A stretch of 48,127 nt of DNA from Rothia santali. Lineage in GTDB: Bacteria > Actinomycetota > Actinomycetes > Actinomycetales > Micrococcaceae. Below, in pieces: positions 17,101 through 25,008 of this stretch. The stretch spans positions 1-48,127 of the forward strand of contig NZ_JANAFB010000025.1 of the NCBI RefSeq assembly GCF_024199905.1, written 5' to 3'. Numbering within the stretch: the stretch's first letter is position 1; every line of letters begins with the position of its first letter. Made by a program: the position numbers and the translations under genes. Under the pieces are notes generated by a model that did not search any database, was not told the origin of the DNA, and saw nothing but the letters and a program-made list of their open reading frames with translations.

Positions 17101-18192
17101 GCCCAGGCCGACGCCGCCGATGATCAGCTCGCCGGTCTCGCCCCAGCGCACGGGCTGGCCCTCGGCGTCGACGACGGCGAGCTCCCAGCCCGGCACCGGG
17201 CGGCCGATGCGCACGGGCGGGTCGGTGGTCATCCGGTGACCGGTGGCGATCACGGTGGCCTCGGTGGGGCCGTAGGTGTTCCAGACCTCGCGGCCGGGGT
17301 GGGCCAGGCGGGCCACGAGGTCCAGCGGGCAGGCCTCGCCGCCGAAGATCAGCAGGCGCACGGCCTCCATGGCCTCGGCGGGCCACAGGGAGGCGAGGGT
17401 CGGCACGGTGGACACGGCGGTGATGTCCCGCTCCATGATCCAGTCGCCCAGGTCGGGGCCCGAGCGGACGATCGAGCGCGGGGCCGCGACCAGGGCCGCG
17501 CCGTAGCGCCACGCCAGCCACATCTCCTCGCAGGAGGCGTCGAAGGCGACCGAGAGGCCGGCCATGACGCGGTCCCCGGGGCCGAGCGGGCGGTCGACGA
17601 GGTACATCCGGGCCTCGGCGTCGACCAGGGCCGCCGCCGAGCGGTGCGAGACCGCGACGCCCTTGGGGGTGCCGGTGGACCCGGAGGTGAAGATGATCCA
17701 CGCGTCGTCGGACAGCCCGGGCTCGGAGAGGTCGTCGCTGTTCTGCGCGAGGCGCTGGGTGATCTCGAGGTTCGCGCCGAAGACGGCGGCCACGTTGGCC
17801 TCGCGCCAGACGGTGTCCGCGCGCGAGTCGGGGTCGTCGAAGTCGACCGGGACGTAGGCCGCGCCCGCGAAGAGGGTCGCGAGGATCGCCACGTAGAGGT
17901 CGGTGGTGCCCGAGGGGACGCGGATGCCGACGCGGTCGCCGCGGCCGATGCCGAGGTCCCACAGGCGCTGGCGCTGCGACTCGACGAGCTCGCTCAGCTC
18001 GGAGTAGGTGATCTCGTCGGTGTCGTCCTCCAGCGCCACGGCGTCGGGGTGGGAGTCGATGGTCGACTCGACGATGTCGATGAGCGTGCGCGGCCTGGGC
18101 GGCGTCTCCACGCCGTAGATCGCGAGCTGCGGGTCGTCCTCAGTGCGTGGGGACGAAGGATCGGGCGCCGGGGTACGGGATTGCGGGTTCAT
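14155..18192 (-). CDS. Pls/PosA-family membrane NRPS-like protein
   Basis: A 1,345-residue single-module synthetase. Residues about 30-510 are an adenylation domain with core motifs 'IIFTSGSTGTPKG', 'NTYGPTEATV', 'YRTGDVV', 'GGRADDQIKLGGRRLELGEI' and the catalytic Lys in 'MKTSGKVDRG'; the Asp of 'VAFDASCEEMW' suggests an amino-acid substrate. A carrier domain follows (about 525-595, Ser in 'FFDLGGGSVQ'). The rest has hydrophobic segments in pairs between soluble blocks with left-handed beta-helix repeats (GDHVSIEPEADLNG; IGEGAFVGNSAIVG; LGAGATLGPNSFML), the terminal architecture of epsilon-polylysine synthetase relatives. GGAGAG upstream supports the ATG; an earlier ATG seven codons before has none. 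It overlaps the acyltransferase gene by four bases. Product cannot be told. Confidence 0.9.
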   Translation of the reverse strand: MNPQSRTPAPDPSSPRTEDDPQLAIYGVETPPRPRTLIDIVESTIDSHPDAVALEDDTDEITYSELSELVESQRQRLWDLGIGRGDRVGIRVPSGTTDLYVAILATLFAGAAYVPVDFDDPDSRADTVWREANVAAVFGANLEITQRLAQNSDDLSEPGLSDDAWIIFTSGSTGTPKGVAVSHRSAAALVDAEARMYLVDRPLGPGDRVMAGLSVAFDASCEEMWLAWRYGAALVAAPRSIVRSGPDLGDWIMERDITAVSTVPTLASLWPAEAMEAVRLLIFGGEACPLDLVARLAHPGREVWNTYGPTEATVIATGHRMTTDPPVRIGRPVPGWELAVVDAEGQPVRWGETGELIIGGVGLGRYLDPAKDAEKYAPLPSLGWERAYRTGDVVRAEQEGLVFGGRADDQIKLGGRRLELGEIDEHLSRMPGVHLGAAALHRTAGGSDVLVGYLVAESEGSIDLDVVRKQMSKHLPGGIVPSLTVLDEMPMKTSGKVDRGALPWPLTTGSTESAEDLDPDLVWLAELWAHELGPIPFGPDSNFFDLGGGSVQVARLVAALRRTYPSTAIAEIYEHPTLRGMSAYLESLSEVHDERPVPEAIPKLGGVFQAAFVSMLYVYNGLRYVLGAIIVVWFLAVVFNAGWVVAPPWVPLAIGWVVLFSMPGRVLLTVLGVRLLTAGLRPGRYLRGGWTHLRVWAADRLIIIQRLDLLWGTPMAPAVHRMLGTSVGRDAHLHHQPSVTGLVTLGDHVSIEPEADLNGHWIDGDTFIVGEVVVDDGARVGTRSLLAPGAHVGPRAEIIPGSYVEGTVPADQLWGGSPAGPRGVAGQTWPEGEPSDLGAGWSWGPVRSWAAHAAGVVLIGTLPLLAILPGAMLILHFVRPIQTYEEVFPDLALWTPVFTIITAVTWLFLVIGCVRLTSSVIVPGYFPQTSAAGWGAWFTHTLMQRTLVSTYPIYASCVTPIFMRLLGARVGKNTEISTLETIPHLTRLHDRTFVADHALVNNVRTRDGWIHIGTTVIGEGAFVGNSAIVGPDRDLPAGSLIAVLSSTPYQPALGSSWLGRKAKSIPRIKVEADAAKTFSPALRLKVARALVESCRILPAIIAAWLDLIIVYALTSIYMQAGDHLLGIAHAALWSGPVVLAAGIVASLIPVAAKWALIGVFRHGDRPLFSTFVWRSELADSFAESLAVPSLVRLGLGSPLYNVWARLMGSKIGKNVWCETWWLPEFDLITVEDRATVNRGTVLQTHLFHDRVMGMETVRLGAGATLGPNSFMLPGSAVGDRTTVRPGSMVLRQEEVPSDGVWGGNPVQHLEASEVDERVVVDDRGLDLPWAAHPSTSAPRSEESVR

Positions 18193-18395
18193 ACGATCTC
18201 TCCGAGGACACATGAGCGGGGCAGATCGGCCGGTGGAATCGAGCGCCCCGGCCGGGGTTACTACCCATCTTGGAGAGACCTGCGCGTACTACGAAGTTGA
18301 CCCTCGAGTATTTTTTGAAACCGCTGTGAAGCCCGTCATTCCGGGGGAGAAAGCGGCCCGCCCCACAAATTGGACCGGTCCAGAGGGGGAATAAA

Positions 18396-19391
18396 TCAGC
18401 GCGCGTGCGCGGAGAGGATCTGGTCCAGGAGACTGACCTGCGGGACGTTCAGATGGTCCCGCCCGTTCAGGATGTTCAGGCGCACCCCGGCGAAGCCGAC
18501 CCGCTCGTACCAGGCGCTCCCCTCGACCGCGGCGGTGCGGGCGTCGAAGGGCTCACGCGGGTCGGTGCCGTCGTCCTGGGCGCCCACCAGCCAGTACAGG
18601 CGGGTGTCCTGCGCCTGCTCGGCGGAGGGCTTGACCGAGGCGTACCGGGGGGCGCCGCCGCCGCCGACCATGATCGCCCCGCCCGTCACGGCGTCGAGGT
18701 GGTCGGGCACGACGCCGTAGCTCAGCATCTCCGCCCCGCCGGAGTACCCCATCCACCACACGCGGCTCGGGTCGATCGGATAGGTCCCGGGCAGCTGCCG
18801 CTGGACGAGGTCCATGAGCCAGGGCTGGTTCTCGTCCATCTCCTTCCACCAGGTGAGGTCCTTGGCGGGGTCCGGCGTCAGCGGGACCACCAGGATCGCG
18901 TTGTAGGAGGCGGCGACCTGGGCCATGCAGTTGAGCATCCCCCAGGGCTTCGCGTACTCCTCGGCGCCGTCGCCGTGCAGGCGCACCACCAGGCCCACCG
19001 GCTTGCTGTAGTCGATGTCGCGGGCGAAGACGTGGTACCGGCCGCTCATGCCGCCGGAGCTGAAGTGCTGGTCCAGGTTGACGCCGTCCACGGTCGGGGC
19101 GTGCGGGGATCCCGAGGGGGCGCTGACGTAGAGGGGCTTCGGCTCGGAGCGGGGGTCGTCCTCCGCCAGGCCGTATTCCGAGCAGTCCGGGTAGTCCTCG
19201 CCGGCGGGCATTCCCTGCAGCATCTGATCCTCCTGGTGTGCGGCGTCCTCGACCTCGAACCGGGCGTCCCCGACCAGCGACGGCACGAGGGCCAGCACGA
19301 TGAGCAGGCCGAAAGCCCCGATCGCCCAGACGAGACTGTGAACGCCTGTCCGGGGTGGCGGAGGGGCGCTGGGGTCCCGGCGGGAAGACAT
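18396..19391 (-). CDS. Membrane-anchored or secreted alpha/beta hydrolase (esterase/depolymerase-like)
   Basis: A 331-residue protein with one N-terminal hydrophobic helix (about 18-42, 'VWAIGAFGLLIVLALVPSL') that would anchor it or act as a signal. The body is an alpha/beta hydrolase: oxyanion segment 'VVRLHGDGAEEY', nucleophile elbow 'WWMGYSGGAEML' (Ser in GYSGG), and a likely catalytic His in 'NGRDHLNVPQ'. It resembles poly(3-hydroxybutyrate)-depolymerase/LpqC-like esterases, but substrate is unknown. A TAACCT box seven bases before the ATG marks a leaderless promoter. It precedes the Pls-type NRPS gene by 203 bases on the same strand, so joint function is possible but not shown. Confidence 0.8.
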   Translation of the reverse strand: MSSRRDPSAPPPPRTGVHSLVWAIGAFGLLIVLALVPSLVGDARFEVEDAAHQEDQMLQGMPAGEDYPDCSEYGLAEDDPRSEPKPLYVSAPSGSPHAPTVDGVNLDQHFSSGGMSGRYHVFARDIDYSKPVGLVVRLHGDGAEEYAKPWGMLNCMAQVAASYNAILVVPLTPDPAKDLTWWKEMDENQPWLMDLVQRQLPGTYPIDPSRVWWMGYSGGAEMLSYGVVPDHLDAVTGGAIMVGGGGAPRYASVKPSAEQAQDTRLYWLVGAQDDGTDPREPFDARTAAVEGSAWYERVGFAGVRLNILNGRDHLNVPQVSLLDQILSAHAR

Positions 19392-19398
19392 GGGTTAA

Positions 19399-19404
19399 AG
19401 GTTA
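19399..19404 (-). promoter_or_regulatory. -10 element of a leaderless promoter (TAACCT)
   Basis: TAACCT seven bases before the ATG of the alpha/beta hydrolase gene, in the 137-base region shared with the divergent DHA2 exporter. Confidence 0.5.
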
Positions 19405-19528
19405 CTGCACGGGCCTGTGCCGGGGCTGTGTTGACCATTCGTCGAGACATGTGACTACTGTCGAGTCCGCGGTTTCGCGAAGGGCGTCACCACCCGACCC
19501 GCGATTAGACGTATTGTGGCGCTATTCA

Positions 19529-21346
19529 ATGAGTGAAAGAAGTCGTGACGTGAGCACATCGAAGCAGCCCCGGGGAGAGCGGCGCGGCGGCGCCCGGCCG
19601 GTCGAGGAGCCCCGGTCCGACCGGCGGGGCGAGGACGTCTCGGACCGTGCGGCCTGGGGCGCCCTCTGGGCCATCGTGATCGGGTTCTTCATGATCCTGG
19701 TCGACACCACCATCGTCTCGACGGCGATGCCCGCCATCATGCGCAGCTTCGGGGCGGACATCAACCAGGTGGTGTGGGTGACCAGCGCCTACCTGCTGGC
19801 CTACGCCGTCCCGCTGCTCATCACCGGCCGGCTCGGGGACCGCTTCGGTCCCCGCAACCTCTACCTGCTGGGGCTGACGGTCTTCACGCTGGCGTCGCTG
19901 TGGTGCGGGTTCGCGCCCAGCATCGAGGTGCTCATCATTGCGCGCATCCTGCAGGGCCTCGGGGCCGCCGTCATGACGCCGCAGACCATGGCCGTGATCA
20001 CCCGCCTGTTCCCGCCGGACCGGCGCGGTCCCGCCATGGGCGTGTGGGGCGCGGTGGCCGGCGTCGCGACGCTGGTGGGGCCCATCGCCGGCGGCCTGCT
20101 GGTGGACAACCTCGGGTGGGAGTGGATCTTCTTCGTCAACATCCCGGTGGGCGTGTTCGCCTTCGTGCGGGCGTGGCAGAAGGTGCCGGCCCTGTCGCGG
20201 CACGCGCACCGGATCGACGTCGTCAGCGTGCTGCTCAGCGCGCTCGGGATGTTCGGGATCATCTTCGGCATCCAGGAGGGGCACGGGCACGCGTGGGGGG
20301 CGATCTGGGGGCCGGTGACGGTCGTGCAGATCATCGTGGCCGGCGTCGTGCTCATGATCGCGTTCGTGGTGTGGCAGCGCCTGACGCCGAGCGAGCCGCT
20401 CATCCCGCTCGGCCTGTTCTCGGACCGGAACTTCTCGCTGGGCAACGCGGCGATCAGCATGGTCGGGCTCATGGTCACCTCCTTCGCGCTGCCGTTCATG
20501 ATCTACCTGCAGCTGGTCCGGGGGCTCAGCCCCACCCAGGCCGCGCTGATGCTCGCGCCCATGGCCGTGGTCTCGGGCGTGCTGGCGCCGTTCGTCGGGA
20601 AGCGGCTCACCGCGGTGAACGCGCCGTGGGTCGCGGTGCTCGGCACGACGCTGAACTCGCTCGGCCTCGTGGGGTACTTCCTGCTGCTGCGCCCCGAGAC
20701 GCCGATCGGGCTCATCCTGATCCCCTCGTTCGTGATGGGCGTGGGCGGCGCGTGCATGTGGGCGCCGATCTCGGTCACGACGACGCGCCACCTCGACCCG
20801 GCGCGCGCCGGAGCCGGCGCGGGGGTCTACAACACCACGCGGCAGATCGGGGCGGTCTTCGGCTCCGCCCTGATCGCGATGCTCATGGAGAACCGCCTGG
20901 CCGCGCAGCTGCCCGGCATGGGCGGGGCGGCGCCGGTGGGAGAGATGACCGGCGGCGCGCAGCTGCCGGAGGCCCTGCAGGAGGGCTTCAGCACCGCGAT
21001 GGGCCAGGCGATCCTGCTGCCCGCCGCGGCCGGGCTCGCCGCGGCGCTGCTGGCGCTGTGCTTCAAGCGGAGCCGGCGCGCACAGGCCGGAGGAGCGGCC
21101 CCGGGCGGGGCCGCCGAGGGCGACCCGGCCGAGGCGCAGGGCCCGGGACGGAGGGAGCCGAGGCTGCGGGCGCGCGCCGGCGGGCGCCGGACGGAGCGGG
21201 CCCGGAGCGGTCGAGGCCGAGCGGACCCATGCGGAGCGGTCCGGAGCCGGGCGGTCAGGGCTCAGTGGTCCGGGCCGCGGCGCGGCGCGGCGGCCGGGAC
21301 CGGGCGCCACCGCCGGACGGGGACCGAGCCGGCGCCGGAGGCCTGA
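19529..21346 (+). CDS. DHA2-family (14-helix) MFS drug exporter
   Basis: A 605-residue proton-driven exporter. The first helix has 'GFFMILVDTTIVSTAMPAI' (motif D1 of the DHA2 class), then 'GRLGDRFGPRNLYLLG' (motif A) and 'RILQGLGAAVMTPQTMAVI' with 'GPIAGGLLVDNLGWEWIFFV' (motif C region). Fourteen hydrophobic segments are countable, ending near residue 515. The last 90 or so residues are an Arg/Gly/Pro/Ala tail without structure that looks like a non-conserved extension, encoded by a region of short GGAGCGG-like repeats. The ATG listed is the first after a plausible promoter (TATTGT, 19512-19517); a GTG seven codons on is an alternative. It is divergent from the hydrolase gene. Substrates unknown. 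Confidence 0.92.
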   Translation: MSERSRDVSTSKQPRGERRGGARPVEEPRSDRRGEDVSDRAAWGALWAIVIGFFMILVDTTIVSTAMPAIMRSFGADINQVVWVTSAYLLAYAVPLLITGRLGDRFGPRNLYLLGLTVFTLASLWCGFAPSIEVLIIARILQGLGAAVMTPQTMAVITRLFPPDRRGPAMGVWGAVAGVATLVGPIAGGLLVDNLGWEWIFFVNIPVGVFAFVRAWQKVPALSRHAHRIDVVSVLLSALGMFGIIFGIQEGHGHAWGAIWGPVTVVQIIVAGVVLMIAFVVWQRLTPSEPLIPLGLFSDRNFSLGNAAISMVGLMVTSFALPFMIYLQLVRGLSPTQAALMLAPMAVVSGVLAPFVGKRLTAVNAPWVAVLGTTLNSLGLVGYFLLLRPETPIGLILIPSFVMGVGGACMWAPISVTTTRHLDPARAGAGAGVYNTTRQIGAVFGSALIAMLMENRLAAQLPGMGGAAPVGEMTGGAQLPEALQEGFSTAMGQAILLPAAAGLAAALLALCFKRSRRAQAGGAAPGGAAEGDPAEAQGPGRREPRLRARAGGRRTERARSGRGRADPCGAVRSRAVRAQWSGPRRGAAAGTGRHRRTGTEPAPEA

Positions 21347-21368
21347 TGCGGCGCCGGAGGCCTGAGGC
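21331..21368. repeat. 19-base tandem duplication over the exporter stop codon
   Basis: Two adjacent copies of GGCGCCGGAGGCCTGATGC with one mismatch. The stop codon of the DHA2 exporter lies in the first copy and the second adds another in-frame-like TGA. It looks like a small replication-slippage event. Confidence 0.7.
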
Positions 21369-21386
21369 GCGCTCGCGCCCGTCGGG

Positions 21387-22160
21387 TCAGACGAGCTCGC
21401 CGCGGGCGAAGGCGTCGATCTTGCCGCGCACCAGCCGCACCAGCAGGTACACGGCCTGTGCCGCGAGCAGCACCAGGAGGGCCCAGCGGGCGATCACCAG
21501 CGCCGAGGCCAGCGCGACCGGGCCGCCCTCGGGATCCGCCAGGGCGGCGTCGACGGTGCGGTTGCCGAGCACCCAGACCACGGCGAAGAGGACCGGCACG
21601 GCCCGCATCGCCCACCGGCGTGCCCCGCGGGGGTAGGCCAGCGTGACCATCCCCAGCCAGCCCAGCGCGACGAGCACGGGGGCGAACAGGCCCGAGGAGC
21701 GGTGCACGTAGCGGTACTGCTCGAGCCCGGCGTCGCCGAGGGCCGCCGCGGCCGCGGCGATCTCCTCCCGCCCGAACCCGAGGGGGCGCAGCTCCGGGAT
21801 CACGGTGCCCGCCGCGGCGCCGAGCTGGGGGAGCGTCCAGGCGAGGACGTACAGGAGCATCAGCACCCCCACGGTCACCACGACGCCGGTGAAGAGTCCG
21901 GCGGAGGAGCGCCGGGGCGGGGCGCCGGCGTCGTTCCCCCCGCGGGCGGGCGCAGGGCCCCGGCCGGTGCCTCCCTCCGCGCCGGCGGGGCTCCGGCCTC
22001 GTCCGGCGCTCGCCGCGCGGCCGCTGCCGCCCGCGGCCCCGGTCCCGCCCGCGGTCCCGCGTCCGCCGGCAGACGCGTGTCCGCCGTCCGCCGCCCGGGG
22101 GTCGGCCGGCGCGGAGGCTCCGCTCGCACCGTGCTTGCGTCTGATCTGGCCCTTGGACAT
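21387..22160 (-). CDS. Multi-pass membrane protein of unknown function
   Basis: A 257-residue protein. The first 80 or so residues are basic then Gly/Ala/Pro-rich without structure (MSKGQIRRKHG...), followed by about four hydrophobic segments (about 92-116, 154-172, 184-200, 219-243). A periplasmic stretch 'GREEIAAAAAALGDAG' lies after helix 1. No family recognised. The listed ATG has GGGGAG seven bases upstream; two further in-frame ATGs lie just before it but too near that box. It is divergent from pcrA (76 bases). Confidence 0.65.
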   Translation of the reverse strand: MSKGQIRRKHGASGASAPADPRAADGGHASAGGRGTAGGTGAAGGSGRAASAGRGRSPAGAEGGTGRGPAPARGGNDAGAPPRRSSAGLFTGVVVTVGVLMLLYVLAWTLPQLGAAAGTVIPELRPLGFGREEIAAAAAALGDAGLEQYRYVHRSSGLFAPVLVALGWLGMVTLAYPRGARRWAMRAVPVLFAVVWVLGNRTVDAALADPEGGPVALASALVIARWALLVLLAAQAVYLLVRLVRGKIDAFARGELV

Positions 22161-22220
22161 ACCCATGCTCCCCATTATGGCCGCCGGAGAACTCCCGGGC
22201 GCATCGAAGGAGTGTTCGCC

Positions 22221-22226
22221 TAGACT
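22221..22226 (+). promoter_or_regulatory. -10 element (TAGACT) upstream of pcrA
   Basis: TAGACT ten bases before the ATG, which would leave a leader of only a few bases. Confidence 0.5.
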
Positions 22227-22236
22227 GGTGGGCGGT

Positions 22237-24792
22237 ATGGATTTTCTGCGTGACTCTTCGTTCTTCACTCCCCACGACGACCCCCGCGCGCCGGGCGCCG
22301 CCGAGCAGCCCCGCGACCCGGCGAGCCTGGTCGAGGGCCTCAACGATAACCAGGCGGCGGCCGTGACCCACAGCGGCTCGCCGCTGCTCATCGTGGCCGG
22401 CGCGGGCTCGGGCAAGACGAGGGTGCTGACCCACCGCATCGCCTACCTGCTGGCCACCGGCCGGGCGCACCAGGGCGAGATCCTCGCGATCACCTTCACC
22501 AACAAGGCCGCCGCGGAGATGCGCGAGCGCGTGACCGAGCTGGTCGGTCCCCGGGCCGAGCGGATGTCCATCTCCACGTTCCACAGCTTCTGCGTGCGCG
22601 TGCTGCGCCGCGAGGCCACCACCATCGGCCTGAAGTCCACCTTCTCGATCTACGACTCCGCGGACTCGCTGCGCCTCATCACGCTCATCTCCAAGGAGCT
22701 CGAGCTCGACCCCAAGCGCTTCGCGCCCAAGGCCCTGCAGAACCGCATCTCGACGCTGAAGAACGAGCTGATCGACGCCGAGGAGAACGCGGGCACCGCC
22801 TCCGCCACCGACCCGTGGGAGCACAGCGTCGCCCGGGTCTACAGCGAGTACGCCCGCCGCCTGCGCGCCGCCAACGCCCTGGACTTCGACGACCTCATCT
22901 CCCAGACCGTCTTCATGCTCCGCGCGTTCCCCCAGGTCGCCGAGTACTACCGCCGCCGCTACCGGCACATCATGGTGGACGAGTACCAGGACACCAACCA
23001 CGCCCAGTACGCCCTGGTCCGCGAGCTGACGGGTCACGACGCCGCGGCCCCCGGCGGCGCGGACAGCCCCTACCCGGCCGGCGCCGAGCCGGCCGAGCTC
23101 ACCGTCGTCGGCGACTCCGACCAGTCGATCTACGCCTTCCGCGGCGCCGACATCCGCAACATCACCGACTTCGAGCGCGACTACCCGAGCGCCCGCACCA
23201 TCCTCCTGGAGCAGAACTACCGCTCGACCCAGAACATCCTGACCGCCGCCAACGCCGTGATCGAGCGCAACCCGCAGCGGCGGGAGAAGAAGCTCTGGAC
23301 GGCGTCGGGCGATGGCGCGCTGATCACCGGCTACGTCGCGGAGAACGAGCACGCCGAGGCGCGCTACATCGCCGAGGAGATCGACCGCCTCCGGGACGAG
23401 GAGGGGATCGCCCCGGGCGACGTCGCGATCTTCTACCGCACCAACGCCCAGTCCCGCTCGGTCGAGGAGATCCTGATGCGGGTGGGCCTGCCCTACCGGG
23501 TGGTCGGCGGCACGCGGTTCTACGAGCGCAAGGAGATCAAGGACGCGCTGTCCTACCTGCGCGCGCTGCTGAACCCCGACGACGACATCAACGTCCGCCG
23601 GATCCTCAACGAGCCCAAGCGGGGGATCGGGGCGCGCTCCGAGGGCGCGGTGGCCAACCTCGCCCAGCGGGACCGGACCTCCTTCATGGCCGCCGCGCGC
23701 CGGGCCGAGGAGGCGCCCGGGCTCGCCAACGCGGGCGCCAAGAAGATCGCCGCCTTCGTGACCCTGATGGACGACCTGACCCAGCTCGCCGCGACCGAGA
23801 CCGCGGCCACGAGCCTCGAGGCCGTGCTCGAGCAGACCGGCTACCTCGAAGCGCTGCGGCTCTCCGAGGACCCGCAGGACGAGTCGCGGGTCGAGAACCT
23901 CAACGAGCTGGTCGCCGTCGTGCGCGAGTTCGAGCGGGACCACCCCGAGGCCGGCCTCGGCGAGTTCCTGGAGCACGTGGCCCTGGTCGCCGACGCCGAC
24001 CAGATCCCCAACCGCCCCAAGGCCGGGGAGGAGGGCGGCCCGTCCGCCGAGCAGGTCGCCCGCGAGGTGGCCGAGGCGCGCGAGCAGGGCGTCGTCACCC
24101 TCATGACCCTGCACACCGCCAAGGGCCTGGAGTTCCCCGTGGTCTTCCTGACGGGCATGGAGCACGGGCTGTTCCCGCACCAGCGCGCGCTCGCCGACGA
24201 GTCGGAGATGAGCGAGGAGCGGCGCCTGGCCTACGTGGGCCTGACGCGCGCGATGAAGCGGCTCTACCTCACCCGGGCGGAGTCGCGCTCGATGTGGGGG
24301 CAGGGGCAGTTCAACCCGCCCTCGCCGTTCCTGGAGGAGATCCCCGAGCACCTGATCGACTGGAAGCGCCTGGGCTCGACCTCGCGCGGCGGCTTCGGCT
24401 CGGCGGTGTACGGCTCCGGCGGCTTCGGCGGGAGCGGCTCCGGCGCCCGGCGCGGCGGCGCGGGTTCATGGAGCGAGTCCTCGTCCTGGGGCGGGCGGGG
24501 GACCGGGGCGTCCCGGCGCCCCGCGGCCGCGAGCCACGACGCCGGCTACGGCGGCGACGTGCCGGCCTCCTCCGGCCTCGGCGGCCGGGCCTCGGCCTCG
24601 CGGGTCCAGCAGAACAAGGAGATCCCCTCGCTGGCCGTGGGGGACGAGGTCCAGCACCGGACCTTCGGCCGCGGCCGGGTCATCGCGCTGGAGGGCGGCG
24701 GGGACAAGACCGTGGCGAAGGTGCGCTTCGAGGGCAACGAGGAGAAGCGGCTGCTTCTGCGCTACGCGCCGGTCACCAAGGTCGAGGGATAG
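22237..24792 (+). CDS. pcrA: ATP-dependent DNA helicase PcrA (UvrD family)
   Basis: An 851-residue SF1A 3'-5' helicase for repair and replication-conflict removal. Motifs in order: Q motif 'LNDNQAAAVTHSGSP', I 'GAGSGKTRVLTHR', Ia 'TFTNKAAAEM', II 'DEYQDTNHAQY', III 'DSDQSIYAFRGAD', IV 'LEQNYRST', V 'TLHTAKGLEFPVVF', VI 'RRLAYVGLTRAMKRLYL'. The C-terminal region has a Gly/Ser-rich linker and then the Tudor-like PcrA tail ('VGDEVQHRTFGRGRVIALEG'), which in this family contacts RNA polymerase. The listed ATG gives the usual short N-terminal extension; the frame is open for much longer upstream but overlaps the divergent gene. Length is slightly above the family norm because of the linker. Confidence 0.96.
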   Translation: MDFLRDSSFFTPHDDPRAPGAAEQPRDPASLVEGLNDNQAAAVTHSGSPLLIVAGAGSGKTRVLTHRIAYLLATGRAHQGEILAITFTNKAAAEMRERVTELVGPRAERMSISTFHSFCVRVLRREATTIGLKSTFSIYDSADSLRLITLISKELELDPKRFAPKALQNRISTLKNELIDAEENAGTASATDPWEHSVARVYSEYARRLRAANALDFDDLISQTVFMLRAFPQVAEYYRRRYRHIMVDEYQDTNHAQYALVRELTGHDAAAPGGADSPYPAGAEPAELTVVGDSDQSIYAFRGADIRNITDFERDYPSARTILLEQNYRSTQNILTAANAVIERNPQRREKKLWTASGDGALITGYVAENEHAEARYIAEEIDRLRDEEGIAPGDVAIFYRTNAQSRSVEEILMRVGLPYRVVGGTRFYERKEIKDALSYLRALLNPDDDINVRRILNEPKRGIGARSEGAVANLAQRDRTSFMAAARRAEEAPGLANAGAKKIAAFVTLMDDLTQLAATETAATSLEAVLEQTGYLEALRLSEDPQDESRVENLNELVAVVREFERDHPEAGLGEFLEHVALVADADQIPNRPKAGEEGGPSAEQVAREVAEAREQGVVTLMTLHTAKGLEFPVVFLTGMEHGLFPHQRALADESEMSEERRLAYVGLTRAMKRLYLTRAESRSMWGQGQFNPPSPFLEEIPEHLIDWKRLGSTSRGGFGSAVYGSGGFGGSGSGARRGGAGSWSESSSWGGRGTGASRRPAAASHDAGYGGDVPASSGLGGRASASRVQQNKEIPSLAVGDEVQHRTFGRGRVIALEGGGDKTVAKVRFEGNEEKRLLLRYAPVTKVEG

Positions 24793-25008
24793 GGCGGACG
24801 ACGTCGCCCGGGCGGCGCGTGTCGCAAATCCCACAGAATCGGCCCGAAGTTAGGGACCGAATGACCTTTTGGGATATGGTCGGGGGCGGGGAGAGCGCGG
24901 CTCGAGCGCTCCGCAGCGAGTCCTCGGGCCCGGCGCCCTCCGCATCATCAGGCCGGGCGGACTGGCAGGTCCACCCGGCACGACTTCGACGAAGAAGGAC
25001 ACTCACAC
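24793..25008 (+). other. pcrA-sucC intergenic region
   Basis: No gene seen. A TATGGT at 24875-24880 in the A/T-richer part may be the -10 element of the sucCD promoter; the matching -35 element is not clear. The M23-type peptidase gene that I would expect here in many Micrococcaceae is absent. Confidence 0.35.

Noticed and set aside
14197-18300. A 1,367-codon open frame on the strand opposite the Pls-type synthetase gene
   Set aside because: It mirrors a clearly coding gene, has no domain-like sequence and is full of Gly/Arg/Ala/Asp/Val; long antisense frames are common at this GC content.
18193-18395. A riboswitch or clear promoter upstream of the Pls-type synthetase
   Set aside because: An A-run and a 12-base palindrome (18371-18382) are visible but no class-defining RNA blocks and no -35/-10 pair with proper spacing.
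21331-21368. The 19-base tandem repeat as an att site or transposon target duplication
   Set aside because: The copies are adjacent with nothing between them and no integrase or transposase gene is in the window.
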